A stretch of 64,000 nt of DNA, taken from positions 1,759,001 to 1,823,000 of the forward strand of contig NZ_CP020038.1 in NCBI RefSeq assembly GCF_002157225.2, read 5' to 3'. Shown piece after piece: positions 1 through 8,572 of the stretch. The notes under the pieces are model-generated. The model had not been told where the DNA came from. It saw only the letters and a list, made by a program, of their open reading frames with translations, and ran no database searches. The stretch's first letter is position 1; every line of letters starts with the position of its first letter. Source of the stretch: Agarilytica rhodophyticola. Lineage in GTDB: Bacteria; Pseudomonadota; Gammaproteobacteria; Pseudomonadales; Cellvibrionaceae. The translations under genes were made by a program, and so were the position numbers.

Positions 1-1761
1 ATTGGTGGTTTTATTATTAAGTACAAGTGATGTTGCGCTTTGATTGGCGATTTGCTGCCAAGGGCCAGTCCCTATTTGTTCTTCCACTAAGTAGTGATCC
101 AGGTTTTCTGTAACCGCATCCCAACAGATCTCGAAAGCGCCAGTGCTTTGGCCACTGGTAGCACCGTTGGCACATACTGCTGAAGTTTTTAAATAGGTGG
201 GGCCGGGGCGTTGTGGTACCGGTAAGGTGATAGTCACCGTATAAGGGGCACTAAAGGCTGAACACCCCACATCATTACAGGCATTGACGCGATAGGTGTA
301 GCTGCCATTGCCTAAGCCGGTAAAAGAGGCGGCACGATTGGCGGAGCGAATCACGCGGGTAAAATCGCCATCGCTGCAGGTCGCTAAACGGCATTCTTGT
401 AGCTCGTATTCATTCGCATCTGTTACTGCATTCCAGCTGAGTGTGTAAATCCCGGTGCTGTTATTTACTCCAGTGTCTGCCGCTAATCCTGTCGGTGCTG
501 AATTAGGTGCGGTTTGTTCAATCCCTTCAATCACCACGACTGGCGAAGAAGCACTGGTGATGCCGTGATTATCGGTGGCTTGTGCGGTAATGGAATGTAA
601 ACCCGAAGCGGAGACTGTCCACGTGGCGGTATAAGGTGCGCTGGTATCGGTGCTGATGATACTGCCATTGCGAAAAAACTGTACTTGGGTGATGGTGCCA
701 TCATCACTGGCGGTTGCGCCGATGGACACACTGTCTCCCACATCAAATTGTGTGTTAGGTGCGGGACTATTAATAAATACGGTGGGGCGTGTGTGCACAT
801 TGACCGTGATAGCGGTTGAACGTGTGGTGGCGCCATGGTTATCGGTAGCGCGAGCCTCCAGTGTTTGTGCACCTGATTGTGTGGGTGTCCATTGAGCGGT
901 AAACGGTGCGCTGGTATCACGGGCAATACGTGTTGTGCCGTGGTAAAAATCCACGTAGGAGACGGAGCCGTTGGTATCGGTCGCACTGGCTGACAGTAGA
1001 AGTACTTGGTTCAATAATTGGTAGTGGCCATTGCTAGGAGAGAACAATGAAACACTCGGCCTAATATTCCCTTGGCAACGGGCAGAAGTTTGCCATGGCG
1101 TGCGTGTGTTGGGTTGTTGATCATAATAGGCGCGCACGCGATACCGACGTTCTTCGCCGGTGTTAATGCCGGGTCGTGAAATTGAGGTGGCACTTGCGCC
1201 AGCCGGATTGGTTAAACGTGTCCATGTGCTCCCCCCATTAGAAGATTCTTCAATATCGTAACGATTCGCTGCTGAGACCGCTGGCCAACTAACGGTATAA
1301 CTATTAATACAGTAGTTGGGTAACGAAATGGTTCCCATGGAACCTAGTTGACGAATGACCGTAATAGTGCCGATGAGATCAATATCCGTTCCGCCACCAT
1401 CAGGATCACCATGATCATTAATTTCCGACTCAGCATAATACCGATACACACCGTTATCATGGTTGAGCGTAATGGTGCGTGTTTCACCATCCACGTACCC
1501 AAAATCCAAGCGTGTTTGTTGGCCATTAAAGGTGCGCGTTGCCGTTAAGCGTGTTGCATCGATGTTAGGGATAAATGGGAAGGAATAAGAAATTCTGTAA
1601 GTGCCATTAGTATCGGTATAAGTGGCTGTGGAACCCGATCCGCTGACATTCTCCACATCAAGAAAATTAAAATAGGATTGTTGTGCGCTTACGAATGGAC
1701 TAAAGACAAAAAATAATGGTAATAAAATATAGTGAAAAAATTTAAGATTATGCAGGTTCAT
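1..1761 (-). CDS. Large secreted Ig-like/FN3 repeat protein (5' part, runs off the window)
   Basis: The frame is open without a stop from an ATG at 1761 to the left edge (587 codons), so the protein continues outside the window. I chose 1761 because a GGGAG ribosome site precedes it and a clear signal peptide follows (hydrophobic LLPLFFVF, then an SA^QQ-type cleavage site); an in-frame ATG at 1803 lacks both. After an N-terminal beta-rich domain come a fibronectin-III-like block, two bacterial Ig-like (Big_7-type) repeats with 'ATDNHG' turns and 'SAPYTA' strands, then two more FN3-like domains with 'YRVNACNDVGCSAFS'. Proteins of this build are exported adhesins or the front of RHS/YD-type polymorphic toxins; the truncation prevents a choice. 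It heads a minus-strand set with the PQQ-like gene upstream. Confidence 0.8.
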   Translation of the reverse strand, partial: MNLHNLKFFHYILLPLFFVFSPFVSAQQSYFNFLDVENVSGSGSTATYTDTNGTYRISYSFPFIPNIDATRLTATRTFNGQQTRLDFGYVDGETRTITLNHDNGVYRYYAESEINDHGDPDGGGTDIDLIGTITVIRQLGSMGTISLPNYCINSYTVSWPAVSAANRYDIEESSNGGSTWTRLTNPAGASATSISRPGINTGEERRYRVRAYYDQQPNTRTPWQTSARCQGNIRPSVSLFSPSNGHYQLLNQVLLLSASATDTNGSVSYVDFYHGTTRIARDTSAPFTAQWTPTQSGAQTLEARATDNHGATTRSTAITVNVHTRPTVFINSPAPNTQFDVGDSVSIGATASDDGTITQVQFFRNGSIISTDTSAPYTATWTVSASGLHSITAQATDNHGITSASSPVVVIEGIEQTAPNSAPTGLAADTGVNNSTGIYTLSWNAVTDANEYELQECRLATCSDGDFTRVIRSANRAASFTGLGNGSYTYRVNACNDVGCSAFSAPYTVTITLPVPQRPGPTYLKTSAVCANGATSGQSTGAFEICWDAVTENLDHYLVEEQIGTGPWQQIANQSATSLVLNNKTTN

Positions 1762-1829
1762 TGCTAAAAAGCTCCCAGCAAAAATATGATCATTTTTATT
1801 CATGCTACGGTGAACAACGTTTTTAGAAT

Positions 1830-3320
1830 TTAACGTACCCATACGACACTCGCCTCCCTGTTCTGTAATGGATTGGCAGGCTCCACTGCATACAAACGTC
1901 CTTCACTATCTTTGATATAAAGATAATCCGTGGGTGCACTTGCAGGGGAAACGATGGGGGCAGCATTGACGGTGGCATTGGCCGATACATTAAGGCGTAA
2001 ACGCCACAGTTCAGTACCATTTAAATCGAAGGCGTAAAGCCAACCATTTTGAGTAATGGCGAATACTGTATTTTTTTCATTATTAAAGGCAAGACCAGCA
2101 ACCGCGCCTTGTGTATCGGCTGACCACAACACATTACCTGCGTCGGCATTAATGCTGTATACATGAGCATTGGTAGAACCGACAAATAATGTATTACTAG
2201 CACCGATGAGCGGTTCGCTATTAATTAGTCCTAACGACTGTGACCAAAGCTCAGCACCATTGTTATCAATTTTTCGTAATAAATTATTATGCGTACTGAC
2301 ATAGCGTGAGCCATCTTCAGCAATGGTGGTGGCTTTCGCCGCTGAACTGAGGGCAGGCACGTTGAGTCGATCCGCCGACGCCGCATAAATAAATGCGGAG
2401 CGTGCTTTCCAAATATCTTCGTTATAAACGGCTAAGGTAAATCCACGTAATGTACGTGAAGAGTCAAGCGCTAACGGGGAAGCAAATGTCCAAATATGGG
2501 TAATGCCTGGACGAATATGAGAGCGCCCCTCATAATTCTCCCAGCGATTATCCATCCTCAACGCAGAAACAAGATCCGGATTATTCGTGCTGACACTTCT
2601 TGGTTCAGGAAACCCGATCTCTTGTACTTCCGGATCAGGGATGCCCATTGAGTCATAAATCAATACGCGATCCACATCTCCTAGCCCATTGTCGTAAAGG
2701 GCATAGAGCATTGTTTTATTGCCACTACCTGACATTAAAAAATTAATGGAGGCGTAACGGGCGTGTTGCTCTATGGGTAAAGTAACGTCAACAGCAGCAC
2801 CAGGATGCTCAAGCGATGGGCTATGAGGACGATGTGCTCGCACAACATTGGGGTGTGTTGAAAGTTGTGGTGTTGATCCTTGCGGTGGCAGTACAAAGCC
2901 CGCTTGAGGTGCTGCGTCACGTGAGGTATTAAGGCGAAAAATACCGTAGTTAGTCGATAACTCACCACTTACAGGTAAACCAGAATCACTCTGATTATCC
3001 CAACTATAGGTTCCCCAAAAGCCCAGTTGATGTTCGCCAAAGACACGACCAACATCTCGACTGACAAATCCCCAACTTGAAGGTGGATCGTATAATGCCG
3101 CATGACTCGCCTCGGCATTGGAAATATAGCCATCGTAATTAACGCCTAGAGAAATATCTAAAGGGACAATATCCGCATAAGCAGGACGAGATAAAGTGTA
3201 AGTCATCGAAAAAAAACAGACGAATAGAAGAGCTTTGTTGATTAAGTTATATGTCCTTTTCTTTTCTATATTCACAAAAATAAAAGAACAACAAGAAATA
3301 GTAAGGCGAGAGGGATTCAT
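1830..3320 (-). CDS. Secreted PQQ-like beta-propeller protein
   Basis: The likely start is the ATG at 3320, because AAGGAGG lies just upstream; a longer reading to 3350 has no ribosome site. After about 30 polar residues there is a hydrophobic stretch ending in PAYA^D, a plausible export signal with an unusually long n-region. The C-terminal half carries repeated propeller blades of the PQQ_2 type ('GAELWSQSL', 'GNVLWSADT', 'GTELWRLRL', each before 'LYVGS'- or 'LYAVE'-like strands). The N-terminal half is unrecognised and rich in aromatic residues. It ends in WVR with no anchor. It is probably periplasmic or secreted; BamB-like scaffolding and quinoprotein enzymes share the blades, and no catalytic motif is visible. 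It precedes the Ig-like gene on the same strand by about 70 bases. Confidence 0.75.
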   Translation of the reverse strand: MNPSRLTISCCSFIFVNIEKKRTYNLINKALLFVCFFSMTYTLSRPAYADIVPLDISLGVNYDGYISNAEASHAALYDPPSSWGFVSRDVGRVFGEHQLGFWGTYSWDNQSDSGLPVSGELSTNYGIFRLNTSRDAAPQAGFVLPPQGSTPQLSTHPNVVRAHRPHSPSLEHPGAAVDVTLPIEQHARYASINFLMSGSGNKTMLYALYDNGLGDVDRVLIYDSMGIPDPEVQEIGFPEPRSVSTNNPDLVSALRMDNRWENYEGRSHIRPGITHIWTFASPLALDSSRTLRGFTLAVYNEDIWKARSAFIYAASADRLNVPALSSAAKATTIAEDGSRYVSTHNNLLRKIDNNGAELWSQSLGLINSEPLIGASNTLFVGSTNAHVYSINADAGNVLWSADTQGAVAGLAFNNEKNTVFAITQNGWLYAFDLNGTELWRLRLNVSANATVNAAPIVSPASAPTDYLYIKDSEGRLYAVEPANPLQNREASVVWVR

Positions 3321-3625
3321 ACATCCTCCTTGTATAAATGAAAAGCACACAGAAATACCTCACCATAAGGTATGTTATGTGTATGTGTCGTTGGGATTAA
3401 ATACTTTACTGGACGATAAACATGTGATGTATCCTTAAACGTTAAATATCGGCTTCCTAAACCTTTGCGAAAACACGGTATATCAATATATTTTTTTAAA
3501 AAATTACACCGCGTTATTCGAGAAAAATATGGAAAAATAAACACTAACTTGTCGAAAATTTTAACATAAGGTGTATTAAAATACAGTGTTTTAGGTGACA
3601 TATTAGCTATATGAATTTTTTTCAT
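3317..3625 (-). CDS. Small hypothetical protein coupled to the PQQ-like gene
   Basis: A 102-codon frame whose TGA overlaps the ATG of the next gene by four bases (ATGA), a classic coupling arrangement. AAGGAG lies upstream of its own ATG, but about ten bases away. The product is basic and aromatic with no recognisable domain, signal peptide or membrane segment. The overlap may be chance, because the strong ribosome site of the downstream gene alone explains that gene's expression. I list it as possible only. Confidence 0.3.
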   Translation of the reverse strand: MKKIHIANMSPKTLYFNTPYVKIFDKLVFIFPYFSRITRCNFLKKYIDIPCFRKGLGSRYLTFKDTSHVYRPVKYLIPTTHTHNIPYGEVFLCAFHLYKEDV

Positions 3626-3819
3626 ACAACATAGCTCCTTACACGTAGAAACATGAATAACTCATGAACATGTGAATAATGTTGATGTTAACTATAAATG
3701 TAGGTTGTGATAATTCGTGCCGCGTATGCGACTTTGGTCGTAATGTGTAACAGATAAAAAAAGCGTCCTTGCTGAGTGTTCGTCTTCCTTGGTCTTGCTC
3801 CCCCATAGATTATTGATTA

Positions 3820-4297
3820 TTAGTCTTCGGCCAAGACTGCCGGGTCTGCTGGAAATGACAAAGCAATGTTTTCTTCAAAAACAATACCGCGCAAGTTATG
3901 ACGCATCACCGTGTCGCTAAAATCGTGTCGGCAATAAATCCCGAGATAGTTATCGTATTCATATTCATTTTTTGTAGATTTTTTTATATCTAGCCCATTA
4001 AATTGTTTGGCAACTTTTAGCGGGTTATAAAGATAAGCTCGTGTATTGCCGGAATAGATGGGTAAGAATTCTCCATGCTCTGCCAGCATTGCGTAAAAAA
4101 TACGGTAAGACTTTTCACTCAACAGCATACACCCGTAGTCGACGATAAGATCGGGAATAGGCAACAGTTGCCCTTCTTCAAGAGAATTATGAAAACGGAA
4201 CTTAATAGGGATGGGTATAATGCACCGCATTAACCTCGATACCAAAAACACTGTAATGGCCTAACTTTGCCAATAAATCGGCGCTATCCAACAGCAT
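3820..4297 (-). pseudogene. Imm11 (DUF1629)-like immunity protein, frameshifted
   Basis: The C-terminal frame (3820-4251) reads like the DUF1629/Imm11 family: 'IVDYGCMLLSEKS', 'GEFLPI', 'AYLYNPLKV', 'LDIKKS', and a terminal 'LRGIVFEE'. The expected N-terminus lies in another frame from an ATG at 4297 ('SADLLAKLGHYSVFGIEV') that meets a stop at 4202, so one indel near 4205-4250 splits the gene. Imm11 proteins neutralise polymorphic toxins and sit next to them; the large Ig-like protein downstream and short decayed frames upstream fit that context. The family call rests on remembered patterns, so it is moderate. A programmed frameshift is unlikely but not excluded. Confidence 0.5.
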
Positions 4298-5002
4298 CAC
4301 TTCCTATACTTTATCGCAAGGGATATACCCCGATTTTACCCATCGTGCGACAACACTCACCGAGGCATTCGTCGCTTAATTACCAAAAATACGTAAGACC
4401 TTTTTAATTCCTGGCGTTAGGGCTCTAAAGTAATGTGTAATTCTATAGTGCGATCCCATGATGCATCTCATCGATAAGCTTTATTATTATTCTCTGTTAT
4501 ATTTTTTATGTGAGACTGTGAAGCTGCTTAAGTTTTCACGTAAGTCACAATAGATTGAAAATACTTCAGCTAAATTGAATTGATATAGAGTGAGTCTTAT
4601 ATAAAGCCAGCAAATTACTAGTGTCTTTATCATACATATTTGAGTATGCACCAATCATATGACATGTTTTGTGAAAAACTTAACTTATTATTATCCTGCA
4701 TTCATATTGGCTCTTAAGTGAAACTAGAAGATACTTTTTTAAAGGCCTCTGGTGTAAATGAGAGTTTGTCGCGCTCAGAATGAAAATATAGGTGCCAAGC
4801 TGTTAGTATAAATATTGTCACCTTAGTCTTTGTGAGATGAGTAATTGTTCATTTACACTATTCTTCGGTTGTACCCTTTTTTTCGAGTATCACCACAGTC
4901 CGCATTTTACGTGGGTTTGATGTAAGAAAATAAAAAAGGGTATTTATGCTAAAAAGCATAAAAGTTCTTTAATAATCAGATGCTTATTGTGGTTTTTGTA
5001 TT
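4298..5002. other. AT-rich intergenic stretch, possible toxin-gene remnants
   Basis: No intact gene is visible. On the minus strand near 4375-4480 short frames read 'LIDEMHHGIAL' and 'ALTPGIKKVLRIFGN', each ended by a stop and in different frames. They could be the decayed C-terminus of the toxin cognate to the adjacent Imm11-like pseudogene. The remainder is AT-rich with no obvious structure. Confidence 0.3.
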
Positions 5003-5030
5003 GTTCACTGCCGTATAGGCAGCTTAGAAA
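5003..5030 (+). repeat. Solitary type I-F CRISPR-like repeat, copy 1
   Basis: Exactly 28 bases beginning GTTCACTGCCGTATAGG and ending CAGCTTAGAAA. This matches the canonical type I-F repeat, including the CTGCC/GGCAG stem recognised by Cas6f (Csy4) and the terminal TTAGAAA. No second repeat lies one 32-base spacer away on either side and no cas gene is in the window, so it is not an array. It sits downstream of the minus-strand gene that ends at 5207. Confidence 0.8.
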
Positions 5031-5094
5031 TATCTATTTAAAACTCCATTTTTATGTGAGAAAATTCTGTAGTATTTCATTATCTTTAAAGAAC

Positions 5095-5127
5095 AAAACC
5101 CTTGATAAAAAATTTACTAAGGGTTTT
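5095..5127 (-). terminator. Rho-independent terminator for the 5207-5920 gene
   Basis: Perfect nine-base inverted repeat AAAACCCTT / AAGGGTTTT with a 15-base loop, about 80 bases past the stop of the minus-strand gene. On that strand the hairpin is followed by a T-rich run. It could act in both directions. Confidence 0.65.
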
Positions 5128-5206
5128 ATTGCTTCAAAATAATTACGTGTGACAATCGTTTTAACTAGTATTAATTCTTAGTTGTGGGTATATCATCAAA
5201 CCTTGT

Positions 5207-5920
5207 CTAACTAAAAAAACGGGTAAATTTTCCTGTAGTATTTATACCATTCTCTTTAAATTGCCTCTCCACATTTTTCATCATTTTACGAGTAGTTTTA
5301 TAATGGCCACTCTCATCTGTAACATCGACTAAATGACCATTATATACAGCTATTTTACCAGCACCTGCGACAGCACCTCCTTTTCTTGCTAAAGACGTAT
5401 GATGCCTTTTGCCAACGGTCGGATGTTTATCTACTCGGATTTTTCCATTCCCTGTCATAATAAAGTTTGCCTTGTCAGTTTTCACTCGTGGCCTACCTAT
5501 CATTTTTTCTGTCGAATCACGTGTATCAAATCGATTTCCTTTAGAGTCAAAAACTCTACCATTATGAAATGTTAACTCACGACGCTTGAGCTGTTCGTTA
5601 CTCAAACGATCTATTTTGCGGCCTCTAATAGCAGGTGCTCTAGCATGACCTATAGTCTCGTTATCATATTCTCTGCTTCTTTTCTTCACCGGCCACTTAA
5701 AAAATTGATTTTGCATTAATGGTCTAGGTTGTGGCCTTGTACGATTATGGGAATGCCGCCTTTTTAATGCTCTAGTTTCTGGAGCCGTGTGGTGAAACGA
5801 GCGGCGCCGGTGCATTACTGGAGGTCTTGGCTCTGTGTGCCTCAACCTCTTATTAAGTGTCAAATGCTTATGGTGCAGAGGTATCAAAGGGCTTGTTTTT
5901 CGATCTATACGTCTAGGCAT
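5207..5920 (-). CDS. Basic effector-like protein with an 'SGHY' C-terminal domain
   Basis: A 237-residue protein in two parts. Residues 1-80 are rich in Arg, His and Pro and look disordered. From about residue 150 there is a compact domain with 'NFIMTGNGKIRV', 'VGKRHHTSLARKGGAVAGAG', 'NGHLVDVTDESGHY' and a helical tail. From memory, the HH-S...GG-VA-AG...NG-L...SGHY pattern recurs at the C-termini of predicted bacterial effectors and toxins, but I cannot name an established activity. There is no signal peptide. The basic N-terminus would suit a secretion tail or nucleic-acid contact. It is followed by its own terminator and a solitary I-F repeat. Confidence 0.55.
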   Translation of the reverse strand: MPRRIDRKTSPLIPLHHKHLTLNKRLRHTEPRPPVMHRRRSFHHTAPETRALKRRHSHNRTRPQPRPLMQNQFFKWPVKKRSREYDNETIGHARAPAIRGRKIDRLSNEQLKRRELTFHNGRVFDSKGNRFDTRDSTEKMIGRPRVKTDKANFIMTGNGKIRVDKHPTVGKRHHTSLARKGGAVAGAGKIAVYNGHLVDVTDESGHYKTTRKMMKNVERQFKENGINTTGKFTRFFS

Positions 5921-6140
5921 TGTTTTCTCTTTTAAAATCAGTTGCAGTGTTTACAATAGTAATAAATATGTGAAATAAAGAAAAAAATGGTTCCCTGTAA
6001 TTAATCTTATAAATTCAAGAGTAAGTAGAAAGCTAATTCTGTCTTATAGTTCAAAAACGCAGAGTTACACCAATTGCTATATTATTTTATAGACTTTATT
6101 AAGTCACAGAAATTAAAGTCCACTGGGGATTTTTACTGTT

Positions 6141-6168
6141 GTTCACTTCCGTATAGGCAGCTTAGAAA
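6141..6168 (+). repeat. Solitary type I-F CRISPR-like repeat, copy 2
   Basis: Same 28-base unit as at 5003 with one substitution (CACTTCC for CACTGCC), which weakens the base of the stem. It lies about 65 bases past the stop of the minus-strand gene 6233-6934, a position equivalent to that of copy 1, and has a similar T-rich left flank ending in TTGTTCACT. There is no neighbouring repeat at spacer distance. Confidence 0.75.
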
Positions 6169-6232
6169 AATGTTAACGTTAAACTTATATTTTTTCATTT
6201 ATCAAAAAATAAGTAATTTGATAACATTACTA

Positions 6233-6934
6233 TCACTGTAAGTATGCCCACCAATTCGGATCGTTTAATTTTGCTCTTTTTGCTGAATCTGTAGATCTTT
6301 CCGCTGCTTTCCGAGCTTCGTATCGATATGAGGCTTGTCGTCGAGAGTCTGCGCTATCATATGCCGCTGGCTTGGCAGTTGCGTCATCTCTTGTATATCT
6401 TTCCTTCGCAAATACAGATGGTATATCTTTACCTTTTGATATTAAGTATTCACGTGCATATTGCCGTTCTCTCAGAGTGAATGTTGTTTTAGTCTTCGAT
6501 AGATAACTATTATAGCTGTCTCGACCGCTGGCTAATCGAGATAACTTTGCGCTTTCTTTTCTGGAGAGATGTTGTCTCTTCTGACCAAGAAGATCTTCTA
6601 CTTCAGACGAGTCTCTTTTGACTAATCTTTTTATTTCAAGGCTCGAATGATGAGGCCATTTCATATAATCATAGTAAGATCGTAAATAAGATTTTTGATC
6701 ATTACGAAGAGAAGTAAATTGCGAGGGAGAATATTTATCAAAAATTTGTTTTCCTATCTGTGTCGACCTTGACATTCTAGATGACGAGCTAGCGCTAGCT
6801 TTTGTTGGGCTTGGCTTCAAGCGTAATCTCAACGCTATAGACGAAGGTTGCGATTGAGTTAACGAATTATGAGTTGAAGGAAAAACTGATTGTGTTGAAT
6901 GACTGTGATGATAATCATTGTGTCTTTCCCTCAT
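6233..6934 (-). CDS. Ser/Arg-rich basic protein, unknown
   Basis: A 233-residue protein not recognised as any family. Residues 1-60 are Ser/His/Thr-rich and probably disordered. Residues 60-170 are helical with many Tyr, Lys and Arg ('YLRSYYDYMKW', 'KTTFTLRERQYAREYLISKG'). The C-terminus ends in 'NDPNWWAYLQ'. There is no signal peptide, membrane segment or cysteine pattern. Like its neighbours at 5207 and 7511 it combines a low-complexity basic N-terminus with a short helical body, which suggests secreted effectors or nucleic-acid binders. It is followed by a solitary I-F repeat. Confidence 0.5.
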   Translation of the reverse strand: MRERHNDYHHSHSTQSVFPSTHNSLTQSQPSSIALRLRLKPSPTKASASSSSRMSRSTQIGKQIFDKYSPSQFTSLRNDQKSYLRSYYDYMKWPHHSSLEIKRLVKRDSSEVEDLLGQKRQHLSRKESAKLSRLASGRDSYNSYLSKTKTTFTLRERQYAREYLISKGKDIPSVFAKERYTRDDATAKPAAYDSADSRRQASYRYEARKAAERSTDSAKRAKLNDPNWWAYLQ

Positions 6935-7510
6935 TCTGTTGTCTATAAGTCTGTTGACGCAATGACCTTTATTACAATAATAAGCACCTGGAATACCTGA
7001 TGGGCATAAATACTTTTCTCTTATTTTTTTAAATTATATGATGAGTAATTATACTCAGCTAAAAGTTTGAGAATATTTCAATATAAATTACAGTAAATGA
7101 CGTGCTAATAGTAATAAGCCTATTTCAATGCTCCAAATTTTTTCTAAAAATATATTAGCTAGAGTCTATTTTGGTTTGTTTTTCGATTATAACTCACACT
7201 TTTTTACTGATTTTGGAGTTTCGTATGTTTGACAAATACAACACACTGAAAATAGCACGATTTAACAAAAAAAATAGTAGATGATATTGATACAAAGCTC
7301 ACATTAACTAGAGTTAATCTATTACTTCTACAATATTAACTTTTATCGAGAGCTGATTTTATAGGCGCGGGTGCATTATTTTCTGCCGCTATAAATTAAG
7401 TTGGTTGGTATATTTACCTTATCCCAAATAATATGATGTCGATTTTAAGAACTTTTTCCGCTAATAGCATACTTACAGATCGACATTAATATTATAAAAT
7501 AGGAGTTTTA
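6935..7510. other. AT-rich intergenic region between divergent genes
   Basis: About 575 bases separate the divergent effector-like genes at 6233-6934 and 7511-7819, so both promoters should lie here. I see no convincing gene or strong inverted repeat. Confidence 0.4.
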
Positions 7511-7819
7511 ATGCCAGTAAACAGATCATCACGTAGTTCACATCGACCCGTAAGTCAAACAAATACAAATACAAATACAAATACAAATCGTCATAGAAGA
7601 ACTACCGCTAGGGAACCATTGCTGAATTATAGTGTTCGTAGACGAACTCACGAAACACAGTCGCGCCCTAGTCAAAATGCCATCGAAAGTCTGATACAAA
7701 ATTCTCATCCTGAGGCAAATACACCAACTACAAGATCATCTGTTCGAAGAAGAACTAGAGAACAACTACGTCCTAGTGATCGAGAGATCCTTAACATCAT
7801 ACAACGCCCTCAACGCTAG
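7511..7819 (+). CDS. Small Arg-rich duplicated protein
   Basis: A 102-residue, strongly basic protein; AGGAG sits seven bases before the ATG. It starts with an Asn-Thr microsatellite (ACAAAT units giving NTNTNTN) and then contains two copies of one module: 'SVRRRTHETQSRPSQ..IESLIQ' near residues 41-63 and 'SVRRRTREQLRPSDREIL' near 77-94. Each module is an Arg cluster followed by a short amphipathic helix. The clusters resemble nuclear localisation or RNA-binding patches, but that is inference. No family is recognised. Codon use and composition match the two neighbouring effector-like genes. Confidence 0.5.
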   Translation: MPVNRSSRSSHRPVSQTNTNTNTNTNRHRRTTAREPLLNYSVRRRTHETQSRPSQNAIESLIQNSHPEANTPTTRSSVRRRTREQLRPSDREILNIIQRPQR

Positions 7820-7945
7820 AAGTCAATACTTTTTAACTTGCAAATACTGGACGATATATAGAACAATGATGGTAGTACACTTAAACTGGCCATCTTGTTA
7901 AAAGCTATCGACACTACTCGGTTGTTAAGCACAGGAAAAAAGTAA

Positions 7946-7972
7946 AAAGCCACTTTCATAGAAGGTGGCTTT
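7946..7972 (-). terminator. Strong hairpin terminator
   Basis: Twelve-base stem (AAAGCCACTTTC / GAAGGTGGCTTT, one G-T pair) with a three-base loop. On the minus strand it is followed by TTTTTACTTTTTT, so it best terminates leftward transcription coming from the IS/hydrolase region. The surrounding 7820-8127 stretch has no credible gene. Confidence 0.6.
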
Positions 7973-8127
7973 GATTGGTAGTCTATATAGGACTGTGGTT
8001 GTCTTACTGCAAATGGTGTTACAACGCCACACGTCATCACAGTTACTGTGATAACATGCCGTCAAATCAGTATGAACAAACGTATTATTCTCGCCTAAAA
8101 AACGTCTAGTGAGTTAAAGGTAGTTCA

Positions 8128-8550
8128 TAACACGATTACTGTTGTCTTGGTTGAATTGTTTTATGTCTGATTTATTGGCGCCGCTTTTATTAACGGCACG
8201 ATAATAATATTTCCACTGGCCTTTAAGTTTGAGATAAGTCTCATCAAGCCGCCATCTCTTTCTGGGTAAACACTTCTTTTGTTGAAAGGACTTTTCTAAT
8301 TTTCGTCGCGTAGAATATAACCCAAGGATTTAAGGTGCTGTGGTCAACATCAATGCCTCGCTCCGCCATCATTTCTTCAATATTTCTATAGCTCAGTGCA
8401 TAGGCAAAGTACCAGCGAAAACATTGCAGAATGATTTCTTGGGGATAGTGGCGAGATTTAAAACTGATCATTGGTTACTTAGTCTAGCGGCTAAATACGA
8501 GCCGCTAGTACAATGAGTAGAATTTCAAAAGTCCGGTATGTGACAAAACC
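8128..8550 (-). mobile_element. IS6-family element, internally deleted copy
   Basis: The transposase N-terminus survives in 8244-8471: 'SFKSRHYPQEIILQCFRWYFAYALSYRNIEEMMAERGI' (split here as SFKSRHYPQEII and YALSYRNIEEMMAERGI) with 'DVDHSTLN', typical of IS6/IS26-like DDE transposases. Downstream sequence around 8130-8240 matches the fuller copy at 10180-10866, but the whole catalytic core between the 'GAIK-like' segment and the strand around 8198 is deleted. The right end carries the terminal GGTTTTGTCACATACCGGAC (minus-strand reading), ending at 8550, 22 bases from the stop of the hydrolase gene. The left end is missing. Confidence 0.75.
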
Positions 8551-8572
8551 ACAAAACCCGGTAGTCCTCTAT

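Noticed and set aside
531-1548. Several 60-150 codon frames on both strands
   Set aside because: They are shadows of the single long minus-strand frame 1-1761, which stays open to the window edge.
5003-5030. A CRISPR array
   Set aside because: Only single repeats occur at each of three distant places; no second repeat lies one spacer away and no cas gene is present.
7816-8040. 74-codon minus-strand frame
   Set aside because: It crosses the strong hairpin at 7946-7972 and has no coding character.
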